Virus record (IMG/VR): IMGVR_UViG_3300032268_000119
Location: 1-21,653 of that record
DNA length: 21,653 nucleotides
Direction: 5' to 3' (one strand)
Source: a virus
The translations under genes and the position numbers were made by a program. The notes beneath the pieces are model-generated. The model was not told the origin of the DNA, ran no database searches, and saw nothing but the letters and a program-made list of their open reading frames with translations. Shown in pieces: positions 1 through 6,533 of this stretch; the first letter of the stretch is position 1; every line of letters begins with the position of its first letter.

Positions 1-1
1 A

Positions 2-439
2 CGTACATTTACTGAGGCTCTGCTGAAAGAAGTAGTTGCTGAGGTATTTGCTTCTGGCGGTACTCCTAAGATTCTGATGGTTGGTGCTACTGGTAAACAG
101 AAAGTATCTAGCTTCACAGGTCTTTCGGCTTATCGTTATAACGTCAATGCTGGTGGTGGTGGTGCTGGCGTTGGTGCTGCAACTATCGTGGGCGCGGCTG
201 ATGTCTATTTGTCAGATTTTGGCTCGATTTCGGTCATTCCCAACATTTTTATGCGTACACGCGATGCTCTGGTGCTTGATCCTGAGTACGCTGCAATCGC
301 TTATCTGCGTCCTTTCCAGACTAACGAGCTTGCAAAAGCTGGTGATGCTGACAAGACTCAGATTTTGGTTGAGTGCACATTGGAAGTTAAGAACGAAGCC
401 GCTCACGGTATCGTTGCTGACTTGAACATGGCTCTTTAA
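2..439 (+). CDS. Major capsid protein, SU10/DUF5309 type (C-terminal part)
   Basis: This is the C-terminal 145 residues of a gene that enters the window from the left; the reading frame is open from base 2. The protein is the shell-forming capsid subunit. The recognisable family signature is the run RTFTEALLKEV near the edge, then KILMVGATGKQKVSSFTG, then ADVYLSDFGSISVIPN, and the tail RDALVLDPEYAAIAYLRPFQ followed by the ending EVKNEAAHGIVADL. This matches the DUF5309 / SU10 major head protein family from memory. The gene ends in a double stop (TAATAA) and is followed by a strong hairpin. A glycine-rich loop (NAGGGGAGVG) lies in the middle of the visible part. I am confident of the family. 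The start and full length lie outside the window. Confidence 0.93.
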   Translation, partial: RTFTEALLKEVVAEVFASGGTPKILMVGATGKQKVSSFTGLSAYRYNVNAGGGGAGVGAATIVGAADVYLSDFGSISVIPNIFMRTRDALVLDPEYAAIAYLRPFQTNELAKAGDADKTQILVECTLEVKNEAAHGIVADLNMAL

Positions 440-445
440 TAAGAC

Positions 446-474
446 TGCCCCTGATCTTCGGATTGGGGGCATTT
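446..474 (+). terminator. C(UUCG)G hairpin after the capsid gene
   Basis: An 11-bp stem (446-456 with 461-471, including two G-T wobbles) closes on the exceptionally stable C(TTCG)G tetraloop. It starts seven bases after the capsid stop and is followed by only TTT. It could be a partial intrinsic terminator that lowers transcription into the downstream genes, or a 3' cap that stabilises the capsid mRNA. The short U tract favours partial termination or stabilisation. The downstream gene's ribosome site (GAGG, about 477-480) lies just beyond the stem. Confidence 0.75.
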
Positions 475-484
475 ACGAGGACTT

Positions 485-781
485 ATGGACTATAGACAAC
501 AGGTTGTACATGCGGACGGTGATGGCGGCATTATCATCGAGACTAAACAGGATGTTACTCAGATACTTGATAGTAACAACTACATCAGAGAGATAGACAA
601 GGGAAGACAAGGAAATCTTAAAGAATTACATCACGTAGCTCGAATACCTTTTACGGTAATAGATACCTTAAATAAAATGGGTATTATGAGGGGTTTTGTA
701 ATTATTGACGATACTGCGTTTGCTAAGTGGCTCAATGATTCCGATAATGCACAATGGAAAGTCTATAGGGGTAACATCTAA
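485..781 (+). CDS. Small conserved phage protein of unknown function
   Basis: A 98-residue protein directly downstream of the capsid gene, with a GAGG ribosome site about five bases before the ATG. The N-terminal half is polar (the segment DGDGGIIIETKQDVTQILDSN). The C-terminal half has a compact hydrophobic pattern, including VARIPFTVIDTLNKMG and GFVIIDDTAFAKWLND. No membrane segment, signal peptide or catalytic motif is visible. Small proteins of this kind commonly lie between capsid and adaptor genes in podovirus-like phages, so a head-completion or assembly role is possible, but this rests on position only. Its stop overlaps the next start (TAATG), which points to translational coupling with the glycosyltransferase gene. 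Confidence 0.8.
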   Translation: MDYRQQVVHADGDGGIIIETKQDVTQILDSNNYIREIDKGRQGNLKELHHVARIPFTVIDTLNKMGIMRGFVIIDDTAFAKWLNDSDNAQWKVYRGNI

Positions 782-1467
782 TGGGTATAACAGTTGGCGT
801 ATGCGTTCCAGCTAGAGACGAGGTTCATACTGGCTTTGCGTTTGACTTTGCGAAGATGGTAGGACGAGATAGTAAGTTTCGGTGTGGTACAGGTGAACAC
901 GGCTTAAAGTTATACACAATGGCTGGTACGTTGATATTTGATCAGCGTGAAAAGCTGGTTGAGGCTGCTTTAGCTGATGGCTGTGACTATATTCTGTTCA
1001 TTGATTCAGATATGCGGTTTCCTAGCGATACGATAGAGATATTGTTAAGCCGGAATGTACCTATATGTGGAGTTAATGCAGTAACTAGACGCAAGCCTAC
1101 GTTACCAACAGCATTGAATTTAGAGCTAGATAAAGACGAAAATGGCAAGATTATTAGCCACGCTTGGCATAAAATAGACTCTAAAGGTAAAGAAGGTATT
1201 GAGGCTTGTACGGCTGTAGGTGGTGGCGTAGTAATGATTCACAAAGATGTATTCGAGGCTACTAAAAAGCCGTGGTATGACGTAGGTTGGGGTTCTAAGG
1301 GCATTATTGGCGAAGATGTGCATTTCTGCATCAAGGCTTTAGATAGTGGATTCCAGACGTATGTAGATCACAGTCTGTCTATGCACATTGGTCACATTGG
1401 TACGTATGAGTATCGATGGGATGATGTAGAAGATGGTGCTGTGGAGAGACACAACTCAGGGAAATAG
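781..1467 (+). CDS. GT-A fold glycosyltransferase-like protein
   Basis: A 228-residue protein that probably transfers a sugar from a nucleotide-sugar donor. The start MGITVGVCVPARDEVH resembles the nucleotide-binding beginning of family-2-like transferases. The sequence YILFIDSDM carries a DSD (DxD) motif at residues 75-77, expected to bind the metal and donor phosphate. A GEDVHFC motif at 177-183 fits the acidic catalytic-base region, and histidines at 197, 202 and 205 follow. No membrane segment is visible. The gene sits inside the head/tail operon between a small protein and the adaptor, so a virion protein is one possible acceptor; cell-surface glycan or DNA are others. The acceptor cannot be read from the sequence. 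The fold assignment is firm, the substrate unknown. Confidence 0.82.
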   Translation: MGITVGVCVPARDEVHTGFAFDFAKMVGRDSKFRCGTGEHGLKLYTMAGTLIFDQREKLVEAALADGCDYILFIDSDMRFPSDTIEILLSRNVPICGVNAVTRRKPTLPTALNLELDKDENGKIISHAWHKIDSKGKEGIEACTAVGGGVVMIHKDVFEATKKPWYDVGWGSKGIIGEDVHFCIKALDSGFQTYVDHSLSMHIGHIGTYEYRWDDVEDGAVERHNSGK

Positions 1468-1469
1468 TT

Positions 1470-2078
1470 ATGACGGATTACAGTTCGTTAAAATCTACGA
1501 TAGCGAGTTACTTAGGTCGTAGTGATCTGACATCACAGATACCGGACTTTATCCAACTGGCTGAGGAACGGCTCCGTAGAGACATTAGAACGCGCCAGAT
1601 GCTCATCGTTGCTCGTGCTGATACCACAGGAGGCGAGGAGACTATCGGCTTGCCTACGGACTTCCTAGAGATGCGTGACGTACATCTACGTACTACTCCA
1701 GCTTCTTCAGTTACCTACCTTTCACCTAATTCATTTTATGCAATAGCTAGGACTACTGATTCAGGTAAGCCATTGAACTATACGATTCTGGCTTCAGAGA
1801 TTCAGTTTGCTCCTATACCTGATACTGCCTACAGTATTCAGATGCTGTATTACGGTAAGCCACAGTATCTATCTGATACTAATATTGTTAACGTATTCCT
1901 AACTAATTATCCTGATGCTCTGCTGTATGCGGCATTGGGAGAAGCTGAACCATATTTGATGAATGATGCACGACTTCAAACATGGGCTGCTTTGTATGAT
2001 CGTAGCATTACAGCAATTTCTACTGCCGACCAGAATGGTGAATACGGTGGTCAACCTATGTCAATGTCTGTGAGGTAA
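1470..2078 (+). CDS. Head-tail adaptor protein, SU10-adaptor-like
   Basis: A 202-residue protein. Adaptors form the ring between the portal and the tail nozzle in short-tailed phages. The N-terminal pattern TDYSSLKSTIASYLGRSDLTSQIPDF, followed by IQLAEERLRRDIRTRQM, is the typical start of this family: a short helical domain in which the LAEERLRRDI helix is characteristic. It continues with a beta-rich middle (LPTDFLEMRDVHL) and ends in a helical segment (TNYPDALLYAALGEAEPYLMND). Its place after the capsid and before the tail proteins supports the role. The ribosome site AGGGAA lies about six bases upstream. I am confident of the family, slightly less of the exact ring position. Confidence 0.85.
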   Translation: MTDYSSLKSTIASYLGRSDLTSQIPDFIQLAEERLRRDIRTRQMLIVARADTTGGEETIGLPTDFLEMRDVHLRTTPASSVTYLSPNSFYAIARTTDSGKPLNYTILASEIQFAPIPDTAYSIQMLYYGKPQYLSDTNIVNVFLTNYPDALLYAALGEAEPYLMNDARLQTWAALYDRSITAISTADQNGEYGGQPMSMSVR

Positions 2079-2081
2079 ATC

Positions 2082-2468
2082 ATGGCTGAAATTTCGAATT
2101 ATTTGGAAAACGCATTAATTAACGGTACGTTACGTGCTACTAGCTACACAGCACCGACTACTACATTCTTAGCTTTATATACTAATGATCCTACAGATGC
2201 CGATACTGGTACTGAAGTCACAGGTGGATCGTATGTTCGTCAGTCTATTACGTTTAGTGCTCCGTCTGGTGGTGCTACGTCTAATAGCTCTGCGATTGAG
2301 TTTCCTCAATGTACGGCTGATTGGGGAGTTGTTACTCACGTTGGTATTCGTGACGCTGTAACGGCTGGCAATCTCTTGTATCACTCAGCATTAGATACGA
2401 GCAAGACTATTGCTAACGGTGATATCTTTAAGATTACTGCTACGAATCTTTCAGTAACTTTGGCATAA
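2082..2468 (+). CDS. Small phage tail/fibre-associated structural protein
   Basis: A 128-residue beta-rich protein. It begins with a helix (AEISNYLENALINGTLRA) followed by segments such as TTTFLALYTNDPTDADTGTE and GGSYVRQSITFS. The motif WGVVTHVGIRDAVTAGNLLY is typical of a family of short phage proteins usually annotated as tail fibre or minor tail proteins. The ending, IFKITATNLSVTLA, is a final pair of strands. It lies three bases after the adaptor stop with GAGGT as ribosome site, and is followed by a fibre-like gene, so it probably belongs to the tail. Whether it is a fibre, a fibre-attachment part or a decoration protein cannot be decided from the sequence. Confidence 0.7.
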   Translation: MAEISNYLENALINGTLRATSYTAPTTTFLALYTNDPTDADTGTEVTGGSYVRQSITFSAPSGGATSNSSAIEFPQCTADWGVVTHVGIRDAVTAGNLLYHSALDTSKTIANGDIFKITATNLSVTLA

Positions 2469-2478
2469 GGGGTAAATT

Positions 2479-3180
2479 ATGTCTACTATCGTTACTCGTG
2501 CTGGCAAAGGCTCGGCACTTAGTTATGTTGAAGTTGATGCTAACTTCACGAACCTTAATACTGACAAACTGCAAGCTGGTGGTGCGTTAGGTACTCCTTC
2601 TTCAGCTACATTAACTAATGCTACTGGTCTGCCATTATCTACTGGCGTAACTGGTACATTGCCTACTGCTAACGGTGGTACTGGTATCGCTAATAATGCA
2701 GCTAGTACGCTTACTATTTCAGGTTCGTTTGCTTCTACTTTTGTAGTAAGTGGTGCGTATTCTTATACGTTTCCTGCGGCTACTGATACGTTAGTAAACT
2801 TAGGTTCATCACAGACACTTACTAGCAAGACCTTAACTAATCCGACAGTTACGAACTACGTTGAAAGCGTAGTAGCTATTGGTACAGTTACGACTACAAA
2901 CACTATTTCGTTGACTAACGGTACAGTCCAGACAGCTACGTTAACGGCTTCTACGGCTTGTACATTCACGATGCCTACTGCGACTGCTGGCAAGTCATTC
3001 ATTCTATTGTTAAAGCAAGCTGCATCGACTGGTAACGGTACTGCTACGTTTACTGGCGTGAAGTTTGGTACTGCTGGTGCTCCTACGATTAGTGCGACTG
3101 CTGGCAAGATGGATATTTTAAGTTTTGTGAGCGATGGTACTAACTGGTACGGCTCTATCGCTCAAGGTTACACACCATAA
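2479..3180 (+). CDS. Tail fibre-like protein
   Basis: A 233-residue threonine-, serine- and alanine-rich protein of low-complexity beta type. The N-terminus (TIVTRAGKGSALSYVEVDAN, then FTNLNTDK) is a common start of phage fibre proteins. The middle carries GTLPTANGGTGIA and SQTLTSKTLTNPTVTNYV, both frequent shaft motifs in trimeric fibres. The C-terminus (ILSFVSDGTNWYGSIAQG) is a typical end-domain strand pattern in short fibre genes. No enzymatic residues are visible. AAGGGG precedes the start. It stands directly before the glycine-rich adhesin gene, so the two may form shaft and tip of one fibre; that pairing is inferred from order alone. Confidence 0.75.
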   Translation: MSTIVTRAGKGSALSYVEVDANFTNLNTDKLQAGGALGTPSSATLTNATGLPLSTGVTGTLPTANGGTGIANNAASTLTISGSFASTFVVSGAYSYTFPAATDTLVNLGSSQTLTSKTLTNPTVTNYVESVVAIGTVTTTNTISLTNGTVQTATLTASTACTFTMPTATAGKSFILLLKQAASTGNGTATFTGVKFGTAGAPTISATAGKMDILSFVSDGTNWYGSIAQGYTP

Positions 3181-3190
3181 GGGTTTAATA

Positions 3191-4846
3191 ATGTTTGCTT
3201 ATTCAAAGATTATGCAAGCGTTGGCTGTTGGTGGTGGCTCTGTTACCGTCATTCAGCGTTTCCTTGCGTCTGGTACGTGGACTTGTCCTACTGGTGTTAC
3301 TACCGTTGATTACCTTGTCGTTGCTGGTGGTGGCGGTGGTGGTAATGGCGCTGGTGGTGGCGGTGGTGCTGGTGGTTTCCGTACTGGTACTGGTTTTTCT
3401 GTCACGGCTGGTACTGATTACACAATTACAGTAGGCGGTGGTGGGAATGGAAATTCAGGGACAAACCAAGACGCTTCAAACCCCGGAACAGCAGGTTCTA
3501 ATTCTGTATTTTCATCAATTACGTCCGCTGGCGGTGGTTATGGTTCTGGTGGCTTTGTTTCTCCAAACGTAGGTCAAGTTGGTGGTGCTGGAGGTTCGGG
3601 CGGTGGCGCAAGCGGAAGAAATGCACAATCAGGTGGAGCAGGAAATACACCAAGCACCACGCCATCGCAAGGTAGTTCTGGAGGCGCATCATTATCAGGA
3701 AATACTGATAATACTGGTGCTGGTGGTGGCGGTGGTGGCGCAAGTGCAGTAGGAACAACTGGTGTAAGTGGTGGTGCTGCTGGTGGTGCAGGAACAGCCT
3801 CATCTATTAGTGGTAGCTCAGTAACCTACGCTGGAGGTGGTGGAGGCGCAGTTTGGGGTGCAACTCCGGGAGGTAGCGCGTCTGGCGGTTCAGGTGGTGG
3901 TGGAGCTGGCGGGGTATATTCACCAGCTAGTAGTGGAGTTGCTGGCACTGCAAATAGAGGTGGCGGTGGTGGTGGTGGACCCGGAGGAACAACAGGAGGT
4001 AATTCTGCTGCTGGCGGCTCTGGCATAGTCATTCTTTCTTATTCCGTAGCATCACAAACAGTCTTTACATTTAAATCATCTACTACATGGGTATGCCCTA
4101 CAGGTGTGACTAGTGTTGATTATTTAGTCGTGGCTGGTGGTGGCGGTGGTGGCGGTGATGCAAATACTACCGGCGGTGGTGCTGGTGGTGCAGGAGGTTT
4201 TAGGACTGGAACATCATTTTCAGTTACGGCGGGAACTGAATACACTATTACAGTAGGAGCTGGTGGTACTGCGGTTACTGCCGGTACTGCTGCAAATGGT
4301 GGCTCTGGTGGAAATTCTACTTTTTCTACTATTACATCAAACGGCGGCGGTGGTGGCGGTGGTGCAGGACCAACGACTGCTGGACTGAACGGTGGTTCCG
4401 GTGGTGGTGGAAAACAAGACGGTGCTGGCGGTTCTGGCAACACTCCTTCTACTACGCCAAGTCAGGGTAGTAATGGTGGTGGAAGTAATGGTGGTGCTCC
4501 CGGTGCTGGAGGTGGTGGAGGCGGTGGAGCGTCTGCTACTGGTGGGGCAGGAACTTCAACGAATGGCGGTAATGGTGGTGATGGAACAGCATCCTCAATT
4601 ACCGGTTCTTCAGTAACGTATGCTGGTGGTGGTGGTGGTGGTGCTTCTTCTGGTGCTACTGCGGCTGGCTCTGGTGGTTCAGGCGGTGGTGGTGCAGGTT
4701 CAAAAGTTCTTGCTACTGCTGGTGGCAATGGAACCGCAAATACAGGCGGCGGTGGCGGTGGTGCTGGAGGTGGAGCGTATGCTTCATCAGCGGGTGGTGC
4801 TAGTGGTGCTGGCGGCTCAGGCGTAGTAATTATCAAAATCAACTAA
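3191..4846 (+). CDS. Glycine-rich adhesin with two tandem Gly-rich domains
   Basis: A 551-residue protein; the ATG at 3191 is chosen because it follows AAGGG, while an upstream in-frame start at 3134 would overlap the previous gene. The protein consists of two tandem copies of about 260 residues. Each opens with a W-x-CPTGVT-x-VDYLVVAGGGGGG motif, followed by AGGFRTGT-x-FSVTAGT-x-YTITVG. Long polyglycine runs come next, and each copy closes with GGSG(I/V)VI and a final strand. This fits the phage glycine-rich domain family (Pfam Gly_rich_2). Polyglycine runs can pack as polyglycine-II helices, as known for the gp38 tip adhesin of phage S16. A receptor-binding role at the fibre tip is therefore likely. 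Proline-rich reading frames on the opposite strand are by-products of the GGT/GGC codons. Confidence 0.82.
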   Translation: MFAYSKIMQALAVGGGSVTVIQRFLASGTWTCPTGVTTVDYLVVAGGGGGGNGAGGGGGAGGFRTGTGFSVTAGTDYTITVGGGGNGNSGTNQDASNPGTAGSNSVFSSITSAGGGYGSGGFVSPNVGQVGGAGGSGGGASGRNAQSGGAGNTPSTTPSQGSSGGASLSGNTDNTGAGGGGGGASAVGTTGVSGGAAGGAGTASSISGSSVTYAGGGGGAVWGATPGGSASGGSGGGGAGGVYSPASSGVAGTANRGGGGGGGPGGTTGGNSAAGGSGIVILSYSVASQTVFTFKSSTTWVCPTGVTSVDYLVVAGGGGGGGDANTTGGGAGGAGGFRTGTSFSVTAGTEYTITVGAGGTAVTAGTAANGGSGGNSTFSTITSNGGGGGGGAGPTTAGLNGGSGGGGKQDGAGGSGNTPSTTPSQGSNGGGSNGGAPGAGGGGGGGASATGGAGTSTNGGNGGDGTASSITGSSVTYAGGGGGGASSGATAAGSGGSGGGGAGSKVLATAGGNGTANTGGGGGGAGGGAYASSAGGASGAGGSGVVIIKIN

Positions 4847-4851
4847 GGTCT

Positions 4852-5106
4852 ATGGAAACTAAACTCTACAGAATGTACGGTATCGATGTAGCTATGTCAT
4901 TGCTGCGTCCTAATGCTAAGTGGGAAATCTCTAACACTACATTTACACGTTGGGATGATCCTAGACCATGCCCTAGTTGGGAAGAAGTGCAATGGGTAAT
5001 GGATAAGATACGTGAGTTTGAGGATAGTATTCCTACAATATGGCTTGATGAAGATTTAAAGAAGATGAAAGTTGATGCTGAAGAATTTGAGAAGGCTGTA
5101 GCGTGA
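4852..5106 (+). CDS. Small phage protein, XkdW-like in flavour
   Basis: An 84-residue acidic protein of unknown function. The middle part RPNAKWEISNTTFTRWDD, followed by PRPCPSWEEVQWVMDKI, resembles short phage proteins in which a tail-region residue pattern (RPNA-x-W ... PT/CPSWEE) precedes a helix. The C-terminal half is helical and charged. ATG follows TAAGG, in which the stop codon of the adhesin gene supplies the first bases of the ribosome site. The last four bases (GTGA) overlap the GTG start of the oxygenase gene, so the two are probably translated together. No membrane segment or catalytic motif is visible. Confidence 0.72.
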   Translation: METKLYRMYGIDVAMSLLRPNAKWEISNTTFTRWDDPRPCPSWEEVQWVMDKIREFEDSIPTIWLDEDLKKMKVDAEEFEKAVA

Positions 5107-5711
5107 ATATAAATAACTTATTCCCTACTCCGGTTGCTTTCTTTAAGTTTGGTCGTGATCTGACTGAAGCTGAACTAGAGTTTATTAAAGGTCAGGAGCA
5201 TTACGCTAACGAAGGTAATACGACTAGCAAAGATCGAAAGATTCTAAAGAATAAAGAACTAACTGAGATGCGTGAGTTTATTGAAGATTCGATGATGGAA
5301 TACTTCAAAGCTATTCATGCTCCGAAGTTCGATGTGAGTCTGTATTTAACTCAGAGTTGGGCTAACTATACGGAAGCTGGGCAGTATCACCATAAACACG
5401 CACATCCTAATAGCGTGGTGTCTGGTGTGTTTTATCCACAAGCTGATAGAACAGTAGATAAGATTTACTTTTACAAGGATGGTTACGAGCGGATTAAAGT
5501 TCCTGCTGCTGAATACAATCCTTATAACTCTGAATCGTGGTGGTTTGAGGTTGGTGCTGGTGATTTGATTCTATTCCCATCACACTTGACACACATGGTT
5601 GAGACTAAAGTAGGTGATGAAACTAGGATTAGCATAGCGTTTAATACGTTTCTAAAAGGTTACATAGGCTCAGATGAAAGTCTGACAGGTTTGCATTTAG
5701 GGGAAGAATAA
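5103..5711 (+). CDS. Putative 2OG-Fe(II) oxygenase
   Basis: A 202-residue protein with a GTG start overlapping the previous stop (GTGA). It belongs to the putative 2-oxoglutarate/Fe(II)-dependent oxygenase group that phages carry near tail genes (the TIGR02466 / 2OG-FeII_Oxy_5 type, from memory). Key stretches are NLFPTPVAFFKF at the start and QSWANYTEAGQYHHKHAHPN with SVVSGVFY around residues 85-111. Histidines at 96, 97, 99 and 101 supply the first iron ligands. DLILFPSHLTHMVE at 154-167 provides the distal histidine (H161 or H164), and R175 in ETRISIAFN fits the 2-oxoglutarate anchor. Such enzymes hydroxylate proteins, nucleic acids or small molecules; the substrate here is unknown. A virion tail or fibre protein is a reasonable guess from context. 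Confidence 0.82.
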   Translation: MNINNLFPTPVAFFKFGRDLTEAELEFIKGQEHYANEGNTTSKDRKILKNKELTEMREFIEDSMMEYFKAIHAPKFDVSLYLTQSWANYTEAGQYHHKHAHPNSVVSGVFYPQADRTVDKIYFYKDGYERIKVPAAEYNPYNSESWWFEVGAGDLILFPSHLTHMVETKVGDETRISIAFNTFLKGYIGSDESLTGLHLGEE

Positions 5712-6070
5712 TGGCTCATTTTGTTGAACTTGATAGCAATAATGTTGTGTTGCGTGGCGTTGTTATTGACAACAAAGACACGGCAGACGCTAACGGTGTA
5801 GAGAAAGAATATATCGGTGCTGCGTTCTGTGAGCGTCTATTCGGTGGTACGTGGAAACAGACTAGTTATAACGGCAACATTCGTAAAAACTACGCTGGCA
5901 TTGGTTATACATACCAATCAGATATAGATGCGTTTGTAGCTCCTAAGCCTTATGCAAGTTGGACGTTAGACGCTAATGCACAATGGCAAGCCCCCACAGC
6001 TATGCCTACTGATGGCAAAATGTACTCATGGAACGAGGAAACTCAGACTTGGGTAGAGGTAAATGGCTAA
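5711..6070 (+). CDS. Conserved small phage structural-region protein
   Basis: A 119-residue protein of a kind often seen near tail genes of aquatic phages, function unknown. Typical stretches are HFVELDSNNVVLRGVVIDN at the start and GGTWKQTSYNGNIRKNYAGI in the middle. The second half is marked by tryptophan and proline: KPYASWTLDANAQWQAPTAM, then PTDGKMYSWNEETQTW. The repeated SW/QW pattern suggests a small beta domain. No catalytic residues or membrane segment are visible. It has a GGGGAAG ribosome site, starts inside the oxygenase stop (TAATG), and overlaps the following gene by eight bases. Confidence 0.8.
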   Translation: MAHFVELDSNNVVLRGVVIDNKDTADANGVEKEYIGAAFCERLFGGTWKQTSYNGNIRKNYAGIGYTYQSDIDAFVAPKPYASWTLDANAQWQAPTAMPTDGKMYSWNEETQTWVEVNG

Positions 6071-6533
6071 CAATTATGTCGATTTTGATTATTGGATTCA
6101 GGGCTACGGTGAAGATGACCTAAGTTCTCCTGACCTATACGTTGTCGCTGGCTATTGGGATTCTGGCTATTGTGAGAACGAAGGTATCGGTGCGTCTATT
6201 ATCGGTAATGTTACGGTACTAGCGGCTGGACAAGCTATAAAACAAGGTGTTGCTAGTATTACAGGCAATGCCACAGTAGTAGCTAATGCAACTGAAATTG
6301 AAGGCGTAATAGCAAGTATTACTGGATTGGCTACGGTAACGGCTAATGGTACGTTTGTAGCTGTTGGTGCTGCTAGTGTTAATGGTCTAGCTACAGTTAC
6401 TGCAATAGGCAACTCTATATTTACTAGTCGTGCAGTTATAACTAGCAATGCAACTGTGGGTGCTATTGGTGATGTTATTGGTTACGAGTGGACTGTAGTT
6501 ACTCCAGAATCTACTAATTGGGCTAAACAGTAA
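6063..6533 (+). CDS. Repeat-containing phage protein, unknown function
   Basis: A 156-residue protein. The first 40 residues are acidic and aromatic (NYVDFDYWIQGYGEDDLSSP). The rest is about five imperfect copies of a 20-residue repeat with consensus ASITG-x-ATV-x-A-x(6-8)-G(V/I), from about residue 42 to 140. The strict period and alternating small hydrophobic residues suggest a stacked beta structure, such as a beta solenoid or fibre shaft. The C-terminus returns to an aromatic segment (GYEWTVVTPESTNWAKQ). The start lies within the previous gene with GAGG upstream, and the end overlaps the nozzle-like gene (TAATG). Its position suggests a virion part; the molecular role is not known. Confidence 0.7.
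   Translation: MANNYVDFDYWIQGYGEDDLSSPDLYVVAGYWDSGYCENEGIGASIIGNVTVLAAGQAIKQGVASITGNATVVANATEIEGVIASITGLATVTANGTFVAVGAASVNGLATVTAIGNSIFTSRAVITSNATVGAIGDVIGYEWTVVTPESTNWAKQ

Noticed and set aside
3134-3190. Upstream start for the glycine-rich adhesin
   Set aside because: It would overlap the fibre gene by 47 bases, while the ATG at 3191 has AAGGG at the right distance.
3519-4842. Long proline-, histidine- or valine-rich reading frames in other frames and on the minus strand across the adhesin gene
   Set aside because: They mirror GGT/GGC glycine codons of the real gene, have no ribosome sites and show low-complexity composition.
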